Below, one piece after another: positions 11,001 to 22,439 of a stretch of DNA of 23,988 bases (position 1 is its first letter; each line of letters starts with the position of its first letter). The translations under genes and the position numbers were made by a program. This stretch comes from Xylaria sp. FL1777 (Eukaryota; Ascomycota; Sordariomycetes; Xylariales; Xylariaceae), in the NCBI GenBank assembly GCA_022578965.1, contig MU400910.1:1-23988 (forward strand), in the 5' to 3' direction. The notes beneath the pieces were generated by a model. The model was not told where the DNA came from, made no database searches, and saw only the letters and a program-made list of their open reading frames with translations.

Positions 11001-14000
11001 TTTAATTTTTACAATTGTTAATCTTTTAGCATTTTTTTGCTTTAACGTTTTTTTTATTATAACTAAAAGTATTTTAAATAGTTAATTATTATTAAAAACA
11101 GCGCAGACTTTTTTATTGTTTTATATTTTTAAATTTTTAAAAAGTTTAATATTTTATATAAAAAAAATTAAAAAAACTGCTAACGTTATATCATTATATA
11201 AGTTTTAATTTTTTTAAAAGTTTGCATTTATATACTTTTTTAAACTATGTTTTTTTAATTTTTTTTTTGCTTTTTCTTGCTAATTATTAAATTCCTTATT
11301 TAAGGTTTAGTATTTTTATGCCTTTTATAGCTTATTTGCTAAGCTAGTAGTTTAGCAAATATATATTAGTTTTTTAATTATTAACGTTTTTAAGCCTTTA
11401 AACTTAGTTCTTTAATATAGTTTATTATTAGTACAATAATTTAGCTTGTTTTAAGTATTATATTAGCTATTATATAAAGGCCTTAAAAATATAAACTTAT
11501 TTAAAACTTTATAATAAAGTTTATTTCTAGCAATAAAAAATAAATAGCTTATTTTTTGCTAACTATATATAACAAAAAAAGCAGCAATTTTTTATTTATT
11601 TAAATAATAGTTTTTAAGCATTTTATATATTTAACTAAATTACTAGTTTAATTAAATCTTTTTTAGGTTATATTTATATTTCTAGTAGTAAAGCTGTTTT
11701 TATTAACAAATAAATCTATAATAATGCTAAATTGCGCTTTAGAATTAATAATTTTAGTAATATTCTTTTTATAGATTTTGTTTTTTATTTTTATAGTAAG
11801 CTTTAAGCAAAGCTATATATATTTTTTTAGCTTTATAACGCTTAAAAATATAGCTAAAATACTTTGCGATTTTAGTAGTAAAGCTAACATAAAGCATAAA
11901 TTTAAAAAGCTTAAGTATTTTTAGTTAAAATAATTTATTAAGCTTAAGTTTTCTTTATTATAAAATCTATACTTTAATGTTTTTTTAAATAAGTTTAAGC
12001 TATTACTGCTAGTATAATTGTTATATTTTTTATAAATCTTTATTTTAAAGGAGTTAAAAGTTTAATTAGCGCTTTTTAGAACTATTAATGCTAGCTACGT
12101 TAGCTTTTTAAGCTTTTTTTTTTTTTTTAGCACTACTAGCATAAAATTAGCATAAAGCTAAGGTTTAGTTAAAAATATTACCTTTTTTAAAGGCAGCATT
12201 AATATAATAATTAATAACTTTTGTTTTTTTAGGTTATTTTTAGATAACAAATATATAGTATTATATTAGTTTAAAATCTTAAAAAGCATTTTATTAAACT
12301 TTAGCTTGTTTTTTAACGTTTAAAGATCTAAAGCAATATAAGCAAAAAACAATATTACTTAATTATTTTATTAGTTTTAATTATAAAGAACTTTTATTAT
12401 TTTATAGCGTTGCTTATTTAAAAAAGCAGCTATAAAGTTAAATTAAAACATATAAGTATGCATAATAAAACTATTATATTTTATTTTTTTATTTATTTGT
12501 ATTATTAAATAGTTTAATAAAAAGCTAGTTTTGCAAGTGCTATTTAGTAATTTATGCTTATTAAGCTAACTAGCTAATTATAATATTAGCTAAAAACTTT
12601 TTTATGCTTTTTTAACTGCTAGTTGTTAAGATTTTATATTATTTTTTAAAAAGTTTATGCTTTTATAAAAAAAAGCATTCTTTATGTTTATTTAAGTTAA
12701 AATTTTTTACAATAAAGTTTTTAGTTAAGCTTTATATTTTAACTTGTTGCTTTTTTTCTTTAAAATAAATTATAGCATATTTAATTTAATTTGCTAACTT
12801 AAACTTTTGCTAGAGTTATTTAAAAGTAATAGTATTGTTTTTAGCATTAGTTTAAGCATTTTTGCTGCTTTAAAATATAATTTAGCTTTTGTTTAAGCAA
12901 TTGTTTAAATAAAAACATTAGAATACTTTAGAACTTTTAGTATAAAGTTCTTAAAAGTAATATTTGTTTTTTTGTTTAAAAAGTTCTTAGATTTTTTAGC
13001 TTATATTTTTTTAAATTTTAAGCTTTTTTTTGTAAGTTTTGCTTTTTAGATTTTTTAGAGCTTTTAACAATTAAAACTCTTTAGTTTTAGTAAAATACTT
13101 TGCTTATAAAAATTATTATTTATTTATATATTTTTAGTGTTAAGCTAAGTAAAGAACTTATTGTTATTTAAATAAATTTTTTTGATTATTTAACTTATAA
13201 AAGGTTTTTTTTTTTGTTTTTTGGGTTTTTTTTTATTTTTTGTTTAATAAAAGGCAGCTTTTTTAGTTAAAAGCTTATAACAATTAGCTTAAAACATATT
13301 TACGCTAATCTTTTTGCTTAATATATAGCTTTATAAAACTTTAATACTATTTGCGTTATAAAAAGTGCTTTATATAAAGTTTTAATTAGTTGTAATAAAG
13401 CTATTATTTAGCTTGCTATTTATTAAGTTGTTTTTTTTAACATTATAGGCCTTTGCTAGTTTTATTTTATAAAGTATACTAGTTTAATTATTAGTTTTTT
13501 TATTTAAAAATTAGTTTAGCTGCTTATTATTTAGCTAATAAAGTTTCTTTTTTTTTTAATTTCTTTGTTTGCTTTTTATTTTAGCATTTAAATCTTTATT
13601 ATTTAAAATAAGTTTTTTTTTTGCAGTTAATAATAAGCTTTCTACTTAAGCGGTTTATTATTGCTTAAAATAAAGTTATATATTTATTTTATTATAGCAT
13701 TAAAAATTTTCTTTTTATTTTTGCTAATTTTTATAACTTTAAAAAAAACCTTTATGCATTTAAAGCTTATAAAAGATTTTAGCTTTTTTAAGCACTATTT
13801 GGAGTTTTAGTGTATAATGTTTTTTTTTTTTAATTTGTAAATAAAGCTGCACTTATAAATGTAATAATTGTTTATGCTACATTTTTAATAAATAGTCTTT
13901 TTTACTAAATAAAGATTATTTAACTTTATTTATTATAAAAAATTAAACGATTATTTGCTTTGTTTTCGTTTTTTAAAGTTATATTTACTTTTTTATAAAT

Positions 14001-16377
14001 ATTTAAAAGTTATAGCATTAATGCTAAACATTTGTTTTTTTAATAAGTTTATGTTAATTTTGTAATACTGCAATGCTTATAATTCTTAATTAACTAGCTA
14101 AACATACTAATTTTGCAGTTTTTTTAGCATTTTTTTTAGTTTTTTTTTTATAATTGTTATATTTTTTTGTTTTAATTTTAACTGCTATATTTGCTTAGTA
14201 ATATTGTTTATATTTTAGTTATAAGCAAAATGTTAAGCTAATTTTACTTGTTGTTTTTTAATAATAACTGTTTTAGCAGTTAGTATAATTATATTAATAG
14301 CTAGCTTAGTAACATTAATAGCAGTATATAAAGGCTTATTAAAATTATAATTATATAAATAATTAACTTTTCTTTATGCTTTGCGTGCTTTTTTTGTTTT
14401 TTTAAAGTAAAGATCTAGCTTAAATTTTCTATTAATTTAGTTGTTTAATGTTTTATAAAGGTTTTTATAAAACATTTCGTTTAAATTATTATATAATTTC
14501 TTAAAAGATTTTATTATTTTATTAATAATATTTTAATTTAGCTTTTTAAGCAAACTTTAAATAAGTTAAAAATTAAAGTAATAATCTTTTTAAGCTTTAA
14601 TATCTTTAATATACATTTAATGCTAAAAAAAGTAAGTTTTAAAATTAGTAAAATATATAGCTTTTAAGCAAGCCTTAAAATTTTATAATATAGTAATAGC
14701 AAACCTATTTTGCTTAAAGTTTTAAAGCTTAAACTTTTGCTTAAGCAGTTTATAAGCTTTAGTTTATAATAAATAATTCTTTAGTATTATTTTTATTATT
14801 TTTTTTGTTTAAGAAGTATTGCAATAAATAAAAACTTGTTTAATTTTATTAATGTTTTTAAAACGCTTTGCGTAAAAGAAAACATTTAAATTGTTTAGCT
14901 ATTTGCTTACTTTTAACCTATTAAACAGCAAATATTAGTTTAACCTTAAGTTAAAAAGCATAAATAATAGTTTAATTTTAGTATTATGCTTATTATTAAA
15001 ATAGCTTAAGCTAAATAAAGTTGCTTTAATACCTTTTAAAAACAATAAGCTAGTTATTTTTATTTTTTTTGTTTATAAGTAATTTTAATGTTTTTTATAT
15101 ATTAAAGTAAGAAAATCTAATGATTTTTTATAGCTAGATTATTTAACTAAGCTATAGTTTTTAGACTTTTAAGCTATATAATAAATTAAAGTAAAGTTTG
15201 TACAAAAGTAATAAAAAAAGCAAGCTGCAAAAAATAATAAAAGTAAGCTAAGTAAAAATGTAGGTTTAAGAAAAAAAAAGGTATAAAGTGCTAAAAGTTT
15301 TTAGGTATTTTAAATATTTAGGTTTTTTTATACTGTTTTTTTAGACTTTTTTTTTAAAAAACCTAACGATTTTTTTTGTTTGCGTTTATAAAAACTGCTA
15401 GCTTGTTTTTTATAGCTTTTTAAGTTTTTTTCTAAATGCTTTTATATTTTTGTTTTTTGTGTGCTTTTATTTTTTTATATGCTTTATAACGTTTAGTTTT
15501 CTTGTTTTTTAGTTTAGCTTGCTTTGCTTTATGCAAGTTTTATTAAGCAAGCTTTATTTTTTTATAGCTTTTTACTTATAAAAGTAGCATGCTTTTTTTT
15601 TTTTCTTAAGGCTTTTTTATTTAATAATAAGTGCTATAAAAAGGCAATAGTTGCGTTTTATATAAAGTCTTTAAGTAATAGCCGGCTTACACCTAAAAAA
15701 TTTTGCTTTTTATTTCTTAATAAAAAACTATATTAGCTTAAAAAACAAAGTATATTTTTAATTGTTAATAGCTTTATATATTAACGCGTAAACTTAGATT
15801 TATTTAGTATAAATAAGCGTTAAATTTGCTTGTATTATAGCTTTTAAAGGTTTTAGCAATTTTTATTCTTTTTTAGGCTTGTTTTTTGTTTTTTTTTGCT
15901 TATACAAAGGCAATTGTGCTTTTTTTTTTGTAAAGCACTAGCTTTCTAGCAAAAATCTTCTTTTTTTAGCCTTTTAGGGGTTTTTAATAAACAGTTTTTT
16001 AGCTGCGCTATCTTAAAAATTATGCTAGCATTTTAACATTTAATTATTGTTTTACTGGAAGAAATAAAGGCGCTTTGCAAACCGGACTAAAAAAAATAGT
16101 TTAATATTTTTATATGTTCGTTTTAATCTTTAATAATTAAAAGCTGCTAGTTTAAACGTTTATTATTAATTATAATTAAACTGCTTATATTAAGCAAGCT
16201 TTGCTTATTGCTAGCTAAAATAGCTAAATGTAATATATTATATTTTGCTTATAGAAATTATAGCAATTAATAAATAAATAAATTAAACATATAAGTTAGC
16301 AATAATAAATTGCTTGTTTGTTAGTTTTGTAGTATTATTTGTAGTAAGTAAAGAATTAGCTTTACTAAAAATACTAA
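2029..16377. mobile_element. 14.3-kb decayed interior between two direct 304-bp repeats
   Basis: This interior lies between two same-orientation 304-bp repeats. The plus strand is visibly T-rich over most of its length, so the minus strand is purine-rich, which fits minus-strand coding. No intact frame remains and I could not recognise gag, reverse transcriptase or integrase. Most fungal LTR retrotransposons are about 5-8 kb, so a single 15-kb element would be unusually large. Nested insertions, or two unrelated solo LTRs with host or other transposon sequence between, are at least as likely. Other than the minus-strand frame at 15541-16377 and scattered AATATTTAGTTTTT-like motifs near 3648, 3833 and 3875, I see nothing definable. 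Long poly-T runs occur, for example near 4497-4513. Confidence 0.35.
15541..16377 (-). pseudogene. decayed minus-strand frame, tentatively a pogo/Fot1-like transposase C-terminal part
   Basis: Read on the minus strand downwards from 16377, one frame is clearly cleaner than the others. Over about 16260-15990 it has 6 stops, against about 12 in each of the other two frames. All its stops are TAA or TAG, which RIP makes from CAA, CAG or TGG. Faint landmarks in order are NILHLAI, then KRLN and NEHIK, then AFISSSKTI, NASIIF, and a TPKR segment, spaced roughly like the end of the DDE domain and tail of fungal pogo-type transposases. The catalytic DGH and PLD motifs are not recognisable, so the family is a guess. 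A lysine-rich continuation at about 15250-15530 lies in a shifted frame. It could instead be a basic Gag, given its place beside an LTR. Confidence 0.25.
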
Positions 16378-16681
16378 TAAAATAAAGCAGTACAATTATA
16401 TAAAATTTATTATACTACTTTAATTGTAAGAAAATAAGTTATAACTTACGCATTTAAGCAATTAAGCTATATATAAATTAGGAAATTAAACGATTAATTA
16501 AAGGGCTATCTAATAATACAAATAAAGCAACCGTAGCTAATTTTTATCTTGTTGTGCGTTATTGTTAAGTTTATATTTCGAAATCTAACGTAATACCTAT
16601 ACTTTTATTCCTACTATATAACTTAGCCCAGACTTACTTTAACTAGCTAGTTAGTTTATTTAGCCACTTTACTTTACTTTA
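16378..16681 (+). mobile_element. 304-bp repeat, copy 3, probable right LTR
   Basis: This copy is collinear with copy 2 and differs only by transitions. Its first 60 bases are fully AT-converted where copy 2 keeps G and C, while its last 200 bases keep C and G where copy 2 is converted. The outer flank ATAT (16682-16685) equals the left flank of copy 2, while its inner flank (CTAA) does not match either, which favours pairing with copy 2. The match lies in an AT dinucleotide run, so it is weak evidence. If the enclosed element runs on the minus strand, this is its 5' LTR. Confidence 0.6.
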
Positions 16682-16700
16682 ATATATATATATATATATT
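16682..16700. repeat. (AT)n microsatellite at the end of copy 3
   Basis: An uninterrupted AT dinucleotide run directly abuts the right end of the 304-bp repeat. It could be the insertion target, as many elements insert into AT runs, or later slippage. It makes the 4-bp ATAT target-site duplication ambiguous. Confidence 0.8.
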
Positions 16701-16951
16701 TATTCTTTTACTTATATAAAGCCATTAAAAAAAAATATTTAAACTTAAGTTAGCTATGCTTTTATATAAGCTTTAAGTTACCTAAATAATTTTAATAACA
16801 ATATAACTTTTTACTACTTTTAGTTGCTTTAGAAACTTAATATTTATATTATTACTTTATTAGCTTGCAATTATATTTATAGCATTATTCTTTTTATAAC
16901 TTTTTTCTTTCTTTTTTTTTTAGCTTATATATATTAACTAATATAGCTTTA

Positions 16952-17035
16952 AATATTCTGTTTTTAACCTCTTTATTAAATATTCAGTTTTTATACGCAA
17001 AACTACAATATTTAGTTTTTATACTTAAACTTAAA
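16952..17035. repeat. 28-bp tandem repeat, three copies
   Basis: The core TATTCTG/TATTCAG/TATTTAG followed by a T run recurs at 16954, 16981 and 17009, a spacing of 27-28. The core differs only slightly between copies. It resembles the core of the 52-bp minisatellites at 20885 and 22440, so these may share an ancestor. Confidence 0.55.
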
Positions 17036-17054
17036 GTTTTTAAGTTTAAAGTAT
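17021..17054. repeat. AT-rich inverted repeat (hairpin)
   Basis: The left arm ATACTTAAACTTAAA (17021-17035) pairs with TTTAAGTTTAAAGTAT at 17039-17054, with one bulged T and a very short loop. With no gene beside it, I do not call it a terminator. It overlaps the end of the 28-bp repeats. Confidence 0.5.
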
Positions 17055-18948
17055 GCATTATGTTACTTTGTTAATTTAGCCTAATTAAACCAAAGTATAA
17101 TGTTTTTAAAACAAAGCTAAAACTTGTGCTAAAGCTAAAGCTTTAGTATTTACTTAAAAATAATAACTATAATAAAAAAAGCCTTAAAATTGTTATTTAA
17201 AAAAGTAGCTTTATATTATTTAACTAGTTTTATTTAATTAGCTAAGCACTAGTAATTAAAGCAAAGTTTAAAATAGTTTTAAAAACGTAATAACTTACTA
17301 GCATAGCTACAAATATAAATATAATCTAACTTGTAGCTAAACTAAAAAACAATCTTTTTAATTTTGCAGCATACTTTTATTTTTTAAACCTAATGTTTTT
17401 AAAGTGCTATTTTTATACAAACAGTATATTAAAGCATAAAAAATCAAATATCTATATATAATATAAATATTCTATTTTTTATGCATTTATATAGCTATAA
17501 TATAATGCTAATATATATTTATAGTAGCTAATATAATTTAACTTACTTATAAATATTTTATAAAGTTAGTTAATCTTAAAAGAACTAAAAAAAATACTTT
17601 ATATGCTTTTTATAACAAAATTTTAATAGTTAATATAACAAAGCTAGCTAAAAATAAAAATCTAGCACTAGTTTTTTTAATAACTAATAATTAGCTACTA
17701 GTTTTTATTTTTGCTAATATATTAAACTATACTAAACTTTTAACTTTTATTTTTAGCTTGCTTTAAATACTTTAAGCTAATTTAGCAAAATATGCAAAAA
17801 CTAACTTTAATAATTTTCCTTTTAGCTTACTGTTTAGCTTTAGCTATTTAATAAAGAATTAATACTGTGTTATATATATCTAGCAGCAATTTAGCTAAAT
17901 ATAACGCTTAAATGTAAATAAATATAAACTTGCTAAAAAAAAACAGTTATTCTAAAAGAATTATAAAATTGTATTGCAGTTTTTAACTTTTTTAGCAAAT
18001 ACTCGGGCTTATAAAAAAGCATAAAACATATAAAACCTTATATTATTATTATTTTACACATTTAAAAGTGCTAACCCTTTTATAAAATATAAGCTAAAAA
18101 AGCATAAAAATATTTATTATAACATAAACTAGAATTAATACTAGTATTATTATGCCTTTTACTTTATAATAAAAGCTATACTAATGTTTTTTAACCTTTA
18201 CTGCAGTATACTTACTAAAATAAGCAATTTTGCGTTTTTAAATATACTAACTAAAAACAGTAATTTTTTAGTTATAGTAGCTTTAGCTTTTTAAACTAAT
18301 ACATTATAAACCTAAGATTTAATAAAACATTTAAGCATTAATAAAGCTACAAAATTTGCTAAAATTATTACTTATGCTTAGCAAATAGTATTTTTAATAG
18401 TTATTTAGCTAGTTTTTCGGTTTTTTTTTTAATATTAGCACTTATATAATAAGTAAGTTCGCTAATACTATTAAGATTATTTTCTTAACTATAAAAATAA
18501 TAATAGCAATACTAATTTTAGCATACTTAATATTATAAAAGCTTGTTCTGCAAATTATAATATTTTTTAGCTTATACTACTTTTTTATAAAATAGCAGCT
18601 TTTATAAATTATACTTAAGTAGCTCAAAACATAATAAACAATAAAACTACTTTAAGTAACATAAAAAACTTTAAAGCATTATTTATATATTATTTTTTAG
18701 TTCAAAATAAGCGAATTAAAATACTTGTTTTATAATTTACTTTTGTTTATTATTATATAAAAAATTTTCTAGCTCTGCAGTACTTTATTAACTTTTTACT
18801 TTAAACAAAAAACCCTAAAAACAAAGACTTTTATACAATAATAGTTATATAATCGAAATTAGTTCAAATATAAGTTTTTCTTTTTTATTTTTATTTTTTG
18901 CCCTTTAAAAATAAGATATTTATTTTAAATAGTATAGGCCTTTAAAAA

Positions 18949-19130
18949 ATAAAATATTTATAATTAAATATTTTATTTCTTATTCTTTTTTTTTTTAATA
19001 ACTTTTTTTCTATTTTAAATAAAATATTTATAATTAAATATTTTATTTTTTATTTTTTTTTTTTTTAATTACTTTTTCCTTACTTTAAATAGAATACATA
19101 TAATTAAATATTTTATTTTTTATACTTTTT
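18949..19130. repeat. 70-bp tandem repeat with near-palindromic core, three copies
   Basis: A unit starts at 18951, 19021 and 19091 (exactly 70 bases apart). Its core pairs AAATATTTA with TAAATATTT around a two-to-four-base centre, so each copy can form a small hairpin, followed by a T-rich pyrimidine tract. The third copy is diverged in its left arm. Similar hairpin sequences recur at about 20650 and 22180, at the head of the 1.5-kb tandem unit, which ties this array to that family. Confidence 0.75.
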
Positions 19131-20100
19131 ACTTCTTTATGTACTTTTACTAACTATTAATATATAAGTAAATTATATTTATTTTTGCTATAGCTAAGCT
19201 GCTAATGTTTAATGTTTTTTTTTATTATTATAAACAAAAGATTAAGTTTATTATAGTATAGTTTGTAAGTTTGCAAACCTAAAAAGCAGTTCTAATACTT
19301 AATATTACAAATGTTAAAAAAGTGCATAAAATGCTTATAGGCCGCACTTTATATAAAAAAGAATATTTAGTTAGATTTTCTTCTGATTTTATTTTTTTTA
19401 TAAACATATTATTAATCTTTAAAAGCAATATAAAGTATTTTTATATTAAGTAAAATATTTTAGTTAATAGTAGCATACATTATAATAAAGCTTGTAGTTA
19501 AGCTTTAAAAAGCTATTTTGCTTAACTAAAAAACTAAAAGTTAGATATATTTTGTTAGCTTAAAGTATGCTAATTTTTTAAAGATTTTTTAAGCATAAAA
19601 ATAAATTTATTTATTTAGTTATTATAGTATTTGCTACTTAAGCAACACAAAATAAATATTTTTATTAAAATTAGTAAAATTTTTAATCTTTTTTTAAACA
19701 AAATAAACAAAAAAGAAAAACTAAATATATTTAATTAATTTAACTAGTTATTATATAATTAGCTTTTATGCTTAAATGTTTACTTTAAACATAACAATAA
19801 TAAAAAAACTATAAAAAACCTTATTAATAACATAACAAAATTGCAAAAAGTATGCTTTATAAAGATTTTAAAATTAAAACAATAATTCTTTAAATAGTTA
19901 ACTATAAATTTTGTTAAGTTTAAAAGTTATATAAGCTTACTATACTAATTATTTGCTAACTTTATATTTAAGCATAGGTTTAAGCTTTTTAAAATAGCTA
20001 TAAAAAAAGACCGTAATAAAAATAAACACTATAATTATAAAGCTTTAAAAAAAAGCAACATAAAAAGTACTAGCCTATTAAAGTTCTTTAAAAAGCTATT
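19131..20100. other. AT-rich stretch without recognisable feature
   Basis: Nearly 1 kb with frequent stops in all frames; I see no tandem repeat, RNA gene or recognisable protein remnant. Confidence 0.5.
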
Positions 20101-20106
20101 ATTTAT

Positions 20107-20262
20107 TAATAATTAAGTTAGCATTCTATAAAACCCTAAAGTAATTTTTGCTTTTAATAATATAAAAATAAAAAATATTAATAATAGTTAGGTTAATATT
20201 CTATAAAACTTTAAAGCAATCTTTGCTTTTAATAATACAAAAATAAGAAGTATTAATAATAA
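20107..20262. repeat. 75-bp direct repeat, two copies
   Basis: The string ATTCTATAAAA begins at 20123 and again at 20198. About 70 bases around each match, including a shared TTTTGCTTTTAATAAT-like segment and an ATTAATAAT end, with mostly transition differences. It is a short minisatellite of unknown role. Confidence 0.7.
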
Positions 20263-20642
20263 ACAAAATCAAAATAAAAGTAATAAAAATATAAAGTTGC
20301 TAGCTTTTATTATAAAAAGCCTAGCTTGTTTTGCTTTTAAAGCTAAAGCGCTTTAAAATATAAAGCGTTCTATAAAGCAATAACTTAATAATTAATAATA
20401 GCTTTGCTAATTTAACCCTTGTTGCAATAATAAAAGTTATACTTAAAAATATTATTAAGTTATAAGCTATATTTAAGTTAGCAAAGTTAAAACTTTAGTT
20501 TATTAAACTTGCTTTAGCATAAATTTGCGTAGTTTTATTAAAATTTAAAAAAAAAATATATAGTTTTTTACTATTTTTTAAGCTTTAACTTTATATATAA
20601 TAGCAATAATAAATACTTTAAATTCTGTTTTAATATTAAATC
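20263..20642. other. AT-rich spacer, no gene seen
   Basis: I see no open frame or repeat here beyond general AT richness. It precedes the first copy of the 1.5-kb tandem unit. Confidence 0.45.
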
Positions 20643-20884
20643 ATAAAAAACAAAATATTTATACTATAAAATATTTAGTTTTATATGCTTTTATTTCTTA
20701 ATTTCCTTTTTATACTTGTAAGAAATAAAATATTAAAACTATACTACTTTTTACTATAAAAAATATAAATATATATATCTTATTTTATATTATTTTTTCT
20801 TTTTTTTTTTTTCTTTTTTTTTACTTTTTACTTCTTTTATATAGTAAAAAATACTACTTTAGACTACTTATTAACTTTATACCG

Positions 20885-21130
20885 CTAGAATATTTAGTTT
20901 TTAAAGCATTTATATTTTATTAACCCTTTTATACCTTTAGAATATTTAGTTTTTAAAGCATTTATATACTACTAGCCTTTTTTTATCTTTAGGATATTTA
21001 ATTTTTAAAGCACTAGTTTATTTTTGGCCTTTGTTTTTTCATTAAAATATTTGGTTTTTTAAGCACTTATATACTATAAGTCCTTTTACATTTTTAAAAT
21101 ATTCGATTTTTAAAGCATTAGTTTTTTACT
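20885..21130. repeat. 52-bp minisatellite in copy A, five units
   Basis: The core TATTTAGTTTTTAAAGCA and variants begin at 20891, 20943, 20995, 21048 and 21100, a regular 52-53-base step. Some copies keep less mutated forms such as TATTCGATTTTT and TATTTGGTTTTTT. Between cores is a pyrimidine-rich segment ending in a short TTTA. It lies directly upstream of the decayed frame, the position of a promoter or 5' flank. Confidence 0.85.
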
Positions 21131-21795
21131 AAAAACCTACTTTTATTACTATAAACCTTTTATTAACTATATAAAAAAATAATACTACTAAGCTGCTATT
21201 TATTAAACATATAAATAATAGTACTAACTTATTAACTTTTATTAATATAAATAAATGCATAAAATTAAACAGCAAAAGTAAAATTGCTGTTATAATTAAT
21301 AAAAAAATCGCAGAACTAGTAAGCTAACATATAAAAAGCGTAATAAAAAACATAAAAAAAGTTATTATATAAAAAACTTGCTTTTAAACAGCAATAAGTT
21401 TTTATAATATAACTAAAAACTATAAAACATAGTTCTAAAAACTTATTTAAAAAAACGTTGCAGCTAATATTTAAAAGCTACGTTATAACATTAAAAACTT
21501 AGCAGCTGAATTTAGCAAACTTAAAAAGGCTATTGTTTATTTTGCTTTTTTTAACAAAAATAAACTTTTAATATAAAAAACAATTATTTAAGCTTACATA
21601 AATATCTATAAACAACAAAAAAAAATATTTACAGCAAAAAAAATGCTTAAAATAATAAGTAAGCAAGTTTTTTTTGCTTTAAATTAAATGCTACAAAATC
21701 TTAAAACACTTAAAGCAGTAGCTATAGCTATAGTTAAAGTAGCTAAAACTTTAACTTTAACTAAAAAAGAAAATAAAATAAAAAAAAGCAACTAA
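21130..21795 (+). pseudogene. decayed protein gene of unknown family, copy A
   Basis: One plus frame (first codon position at 21151, 21241 and so on) aligns with the frame in copy B from ATAAAC (21151) to a shared TAA at 21793-21795, about 215 codons. It holds about a dozen TAA/TAG stops, as RIP makes from Gln or Trp codons. Shared short motifs are KNNT near the start, NLA, KLKK, FNKNKL (21550-21567), YKQ, IAIVKVA, LTL and a final KSN. Length changes against copy B net to 72 and 15 bases, both multiples of three; after the TAA the offset shifts by 28, so register is lost. The product was lysine-rich with an Ala/Ile/Val-rich part near its end. I do not recognise the family. No start codon can be chosen. 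Confidence 0.4.
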
Positions 21796-22170
21796 GCAAT
21801 AAAAACAAAAAAGTTTAAACAACTAAAAGCTTACTTATTTAATAAAAAAAACATAAAAAATATATATAGCATAAAAACAATAAGCTTAAGTATTAAAGCT
21901 GTTTTATATATAACTATAATACTTTAAATAGTAAAAGAACAAAAAAATAAACAATTATAATAAATAGCTAATTAAATATTAAACTTTTTTTAACATTAAG
22001 CTTTAATAAACAAGTTAGCATTTAATAAACTTATAATAAGATTTATATTATTTATAACTATAACTATATTACTTTATAATATACAAATAATAATAATTTT
22101 AGGTATTTTATATAGCAGTAAACTATTATACCTTAAAAAATAGAATATTTATTTAGTAGATTATTATACT
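21796..22170. other. 3' flank of decayed gene A and leader of copy B
   Basis: Sequence just after the TAA still matches the region after 23403 for about 130 bases (the AACATAAA segment at 21849 and 23429), but not in a shared reading frame, so I take it as non-coding flank. The rest is AT-rich with no gene seen. Near 22130-22230 hairpin-like AATATTT motifs appear that lead into copy B. Confidence 0.45.
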
Positions 22171-22439
22171 ATAAAAAACGGAATATTTGTTCTATAAAAT
22201 ATTTTGCTTTTTATATTTCCTTTATATGTTTTTTTTATGTTTTTTTACATAATATTTTATTAGTAATACTTTATAAAAAACAAAATATTAAAACTATACT
22301 ACTTTTTACTATAAAAAATATAAATATATATATTTTATTTTATATTACTTTTTCTTTTTTTCTTCCTTTTTTTTTTTTACTTTTTATTTTTCTTATATAA
22401 TAAAAAGTATTACTTTAAACTACCTATTAACTTTACACC

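Larger units (their letters stand above)
16701..18900. other. AT-rich region without recognisable gene
   Basis: About 2.2 kb with stops in all frames and no RNA gene seen. Inside it are only a three-copy 28-bp repeat (16952-17035) and an AT hairpin (17021-17054), listed separately. The strand composition is less T-skewed than in 2029-16377, consistent with a different origin. Confidence 0.5.
20643..22170 (+). repeat. 1.5-kb tandem unit, copy A
   Basis: Landmarks repeat in the same order in copy B: ATAAAAAAC (20643/22171), TATTAAAACT (20731/22286), the 52-bp array (20891/22447), a decayed frame with ATAAAC (21151/22816) and AACTTAGCA (21496/23089). The offset grows from 1528 to 1665 and falls to 1593-1608, showing indels. 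The order is hairpin leader, pyrimidine tract (about 20795-20822), minisatellite, decayed gene. Divergence is largely C/T and G/A. A duplicated gene with its 5' flank, or two copies of one transposon end to end, would give this pattern. Confidence 0.75.

Noticed and set aside
15524..15736. Plus-strand open frame of 70 codons
   Set aside because: It is antisense to the minus-strand decayed frame and its lysine-rich tail. The Phe- and Lys-rich peptide has no recognisable domain.
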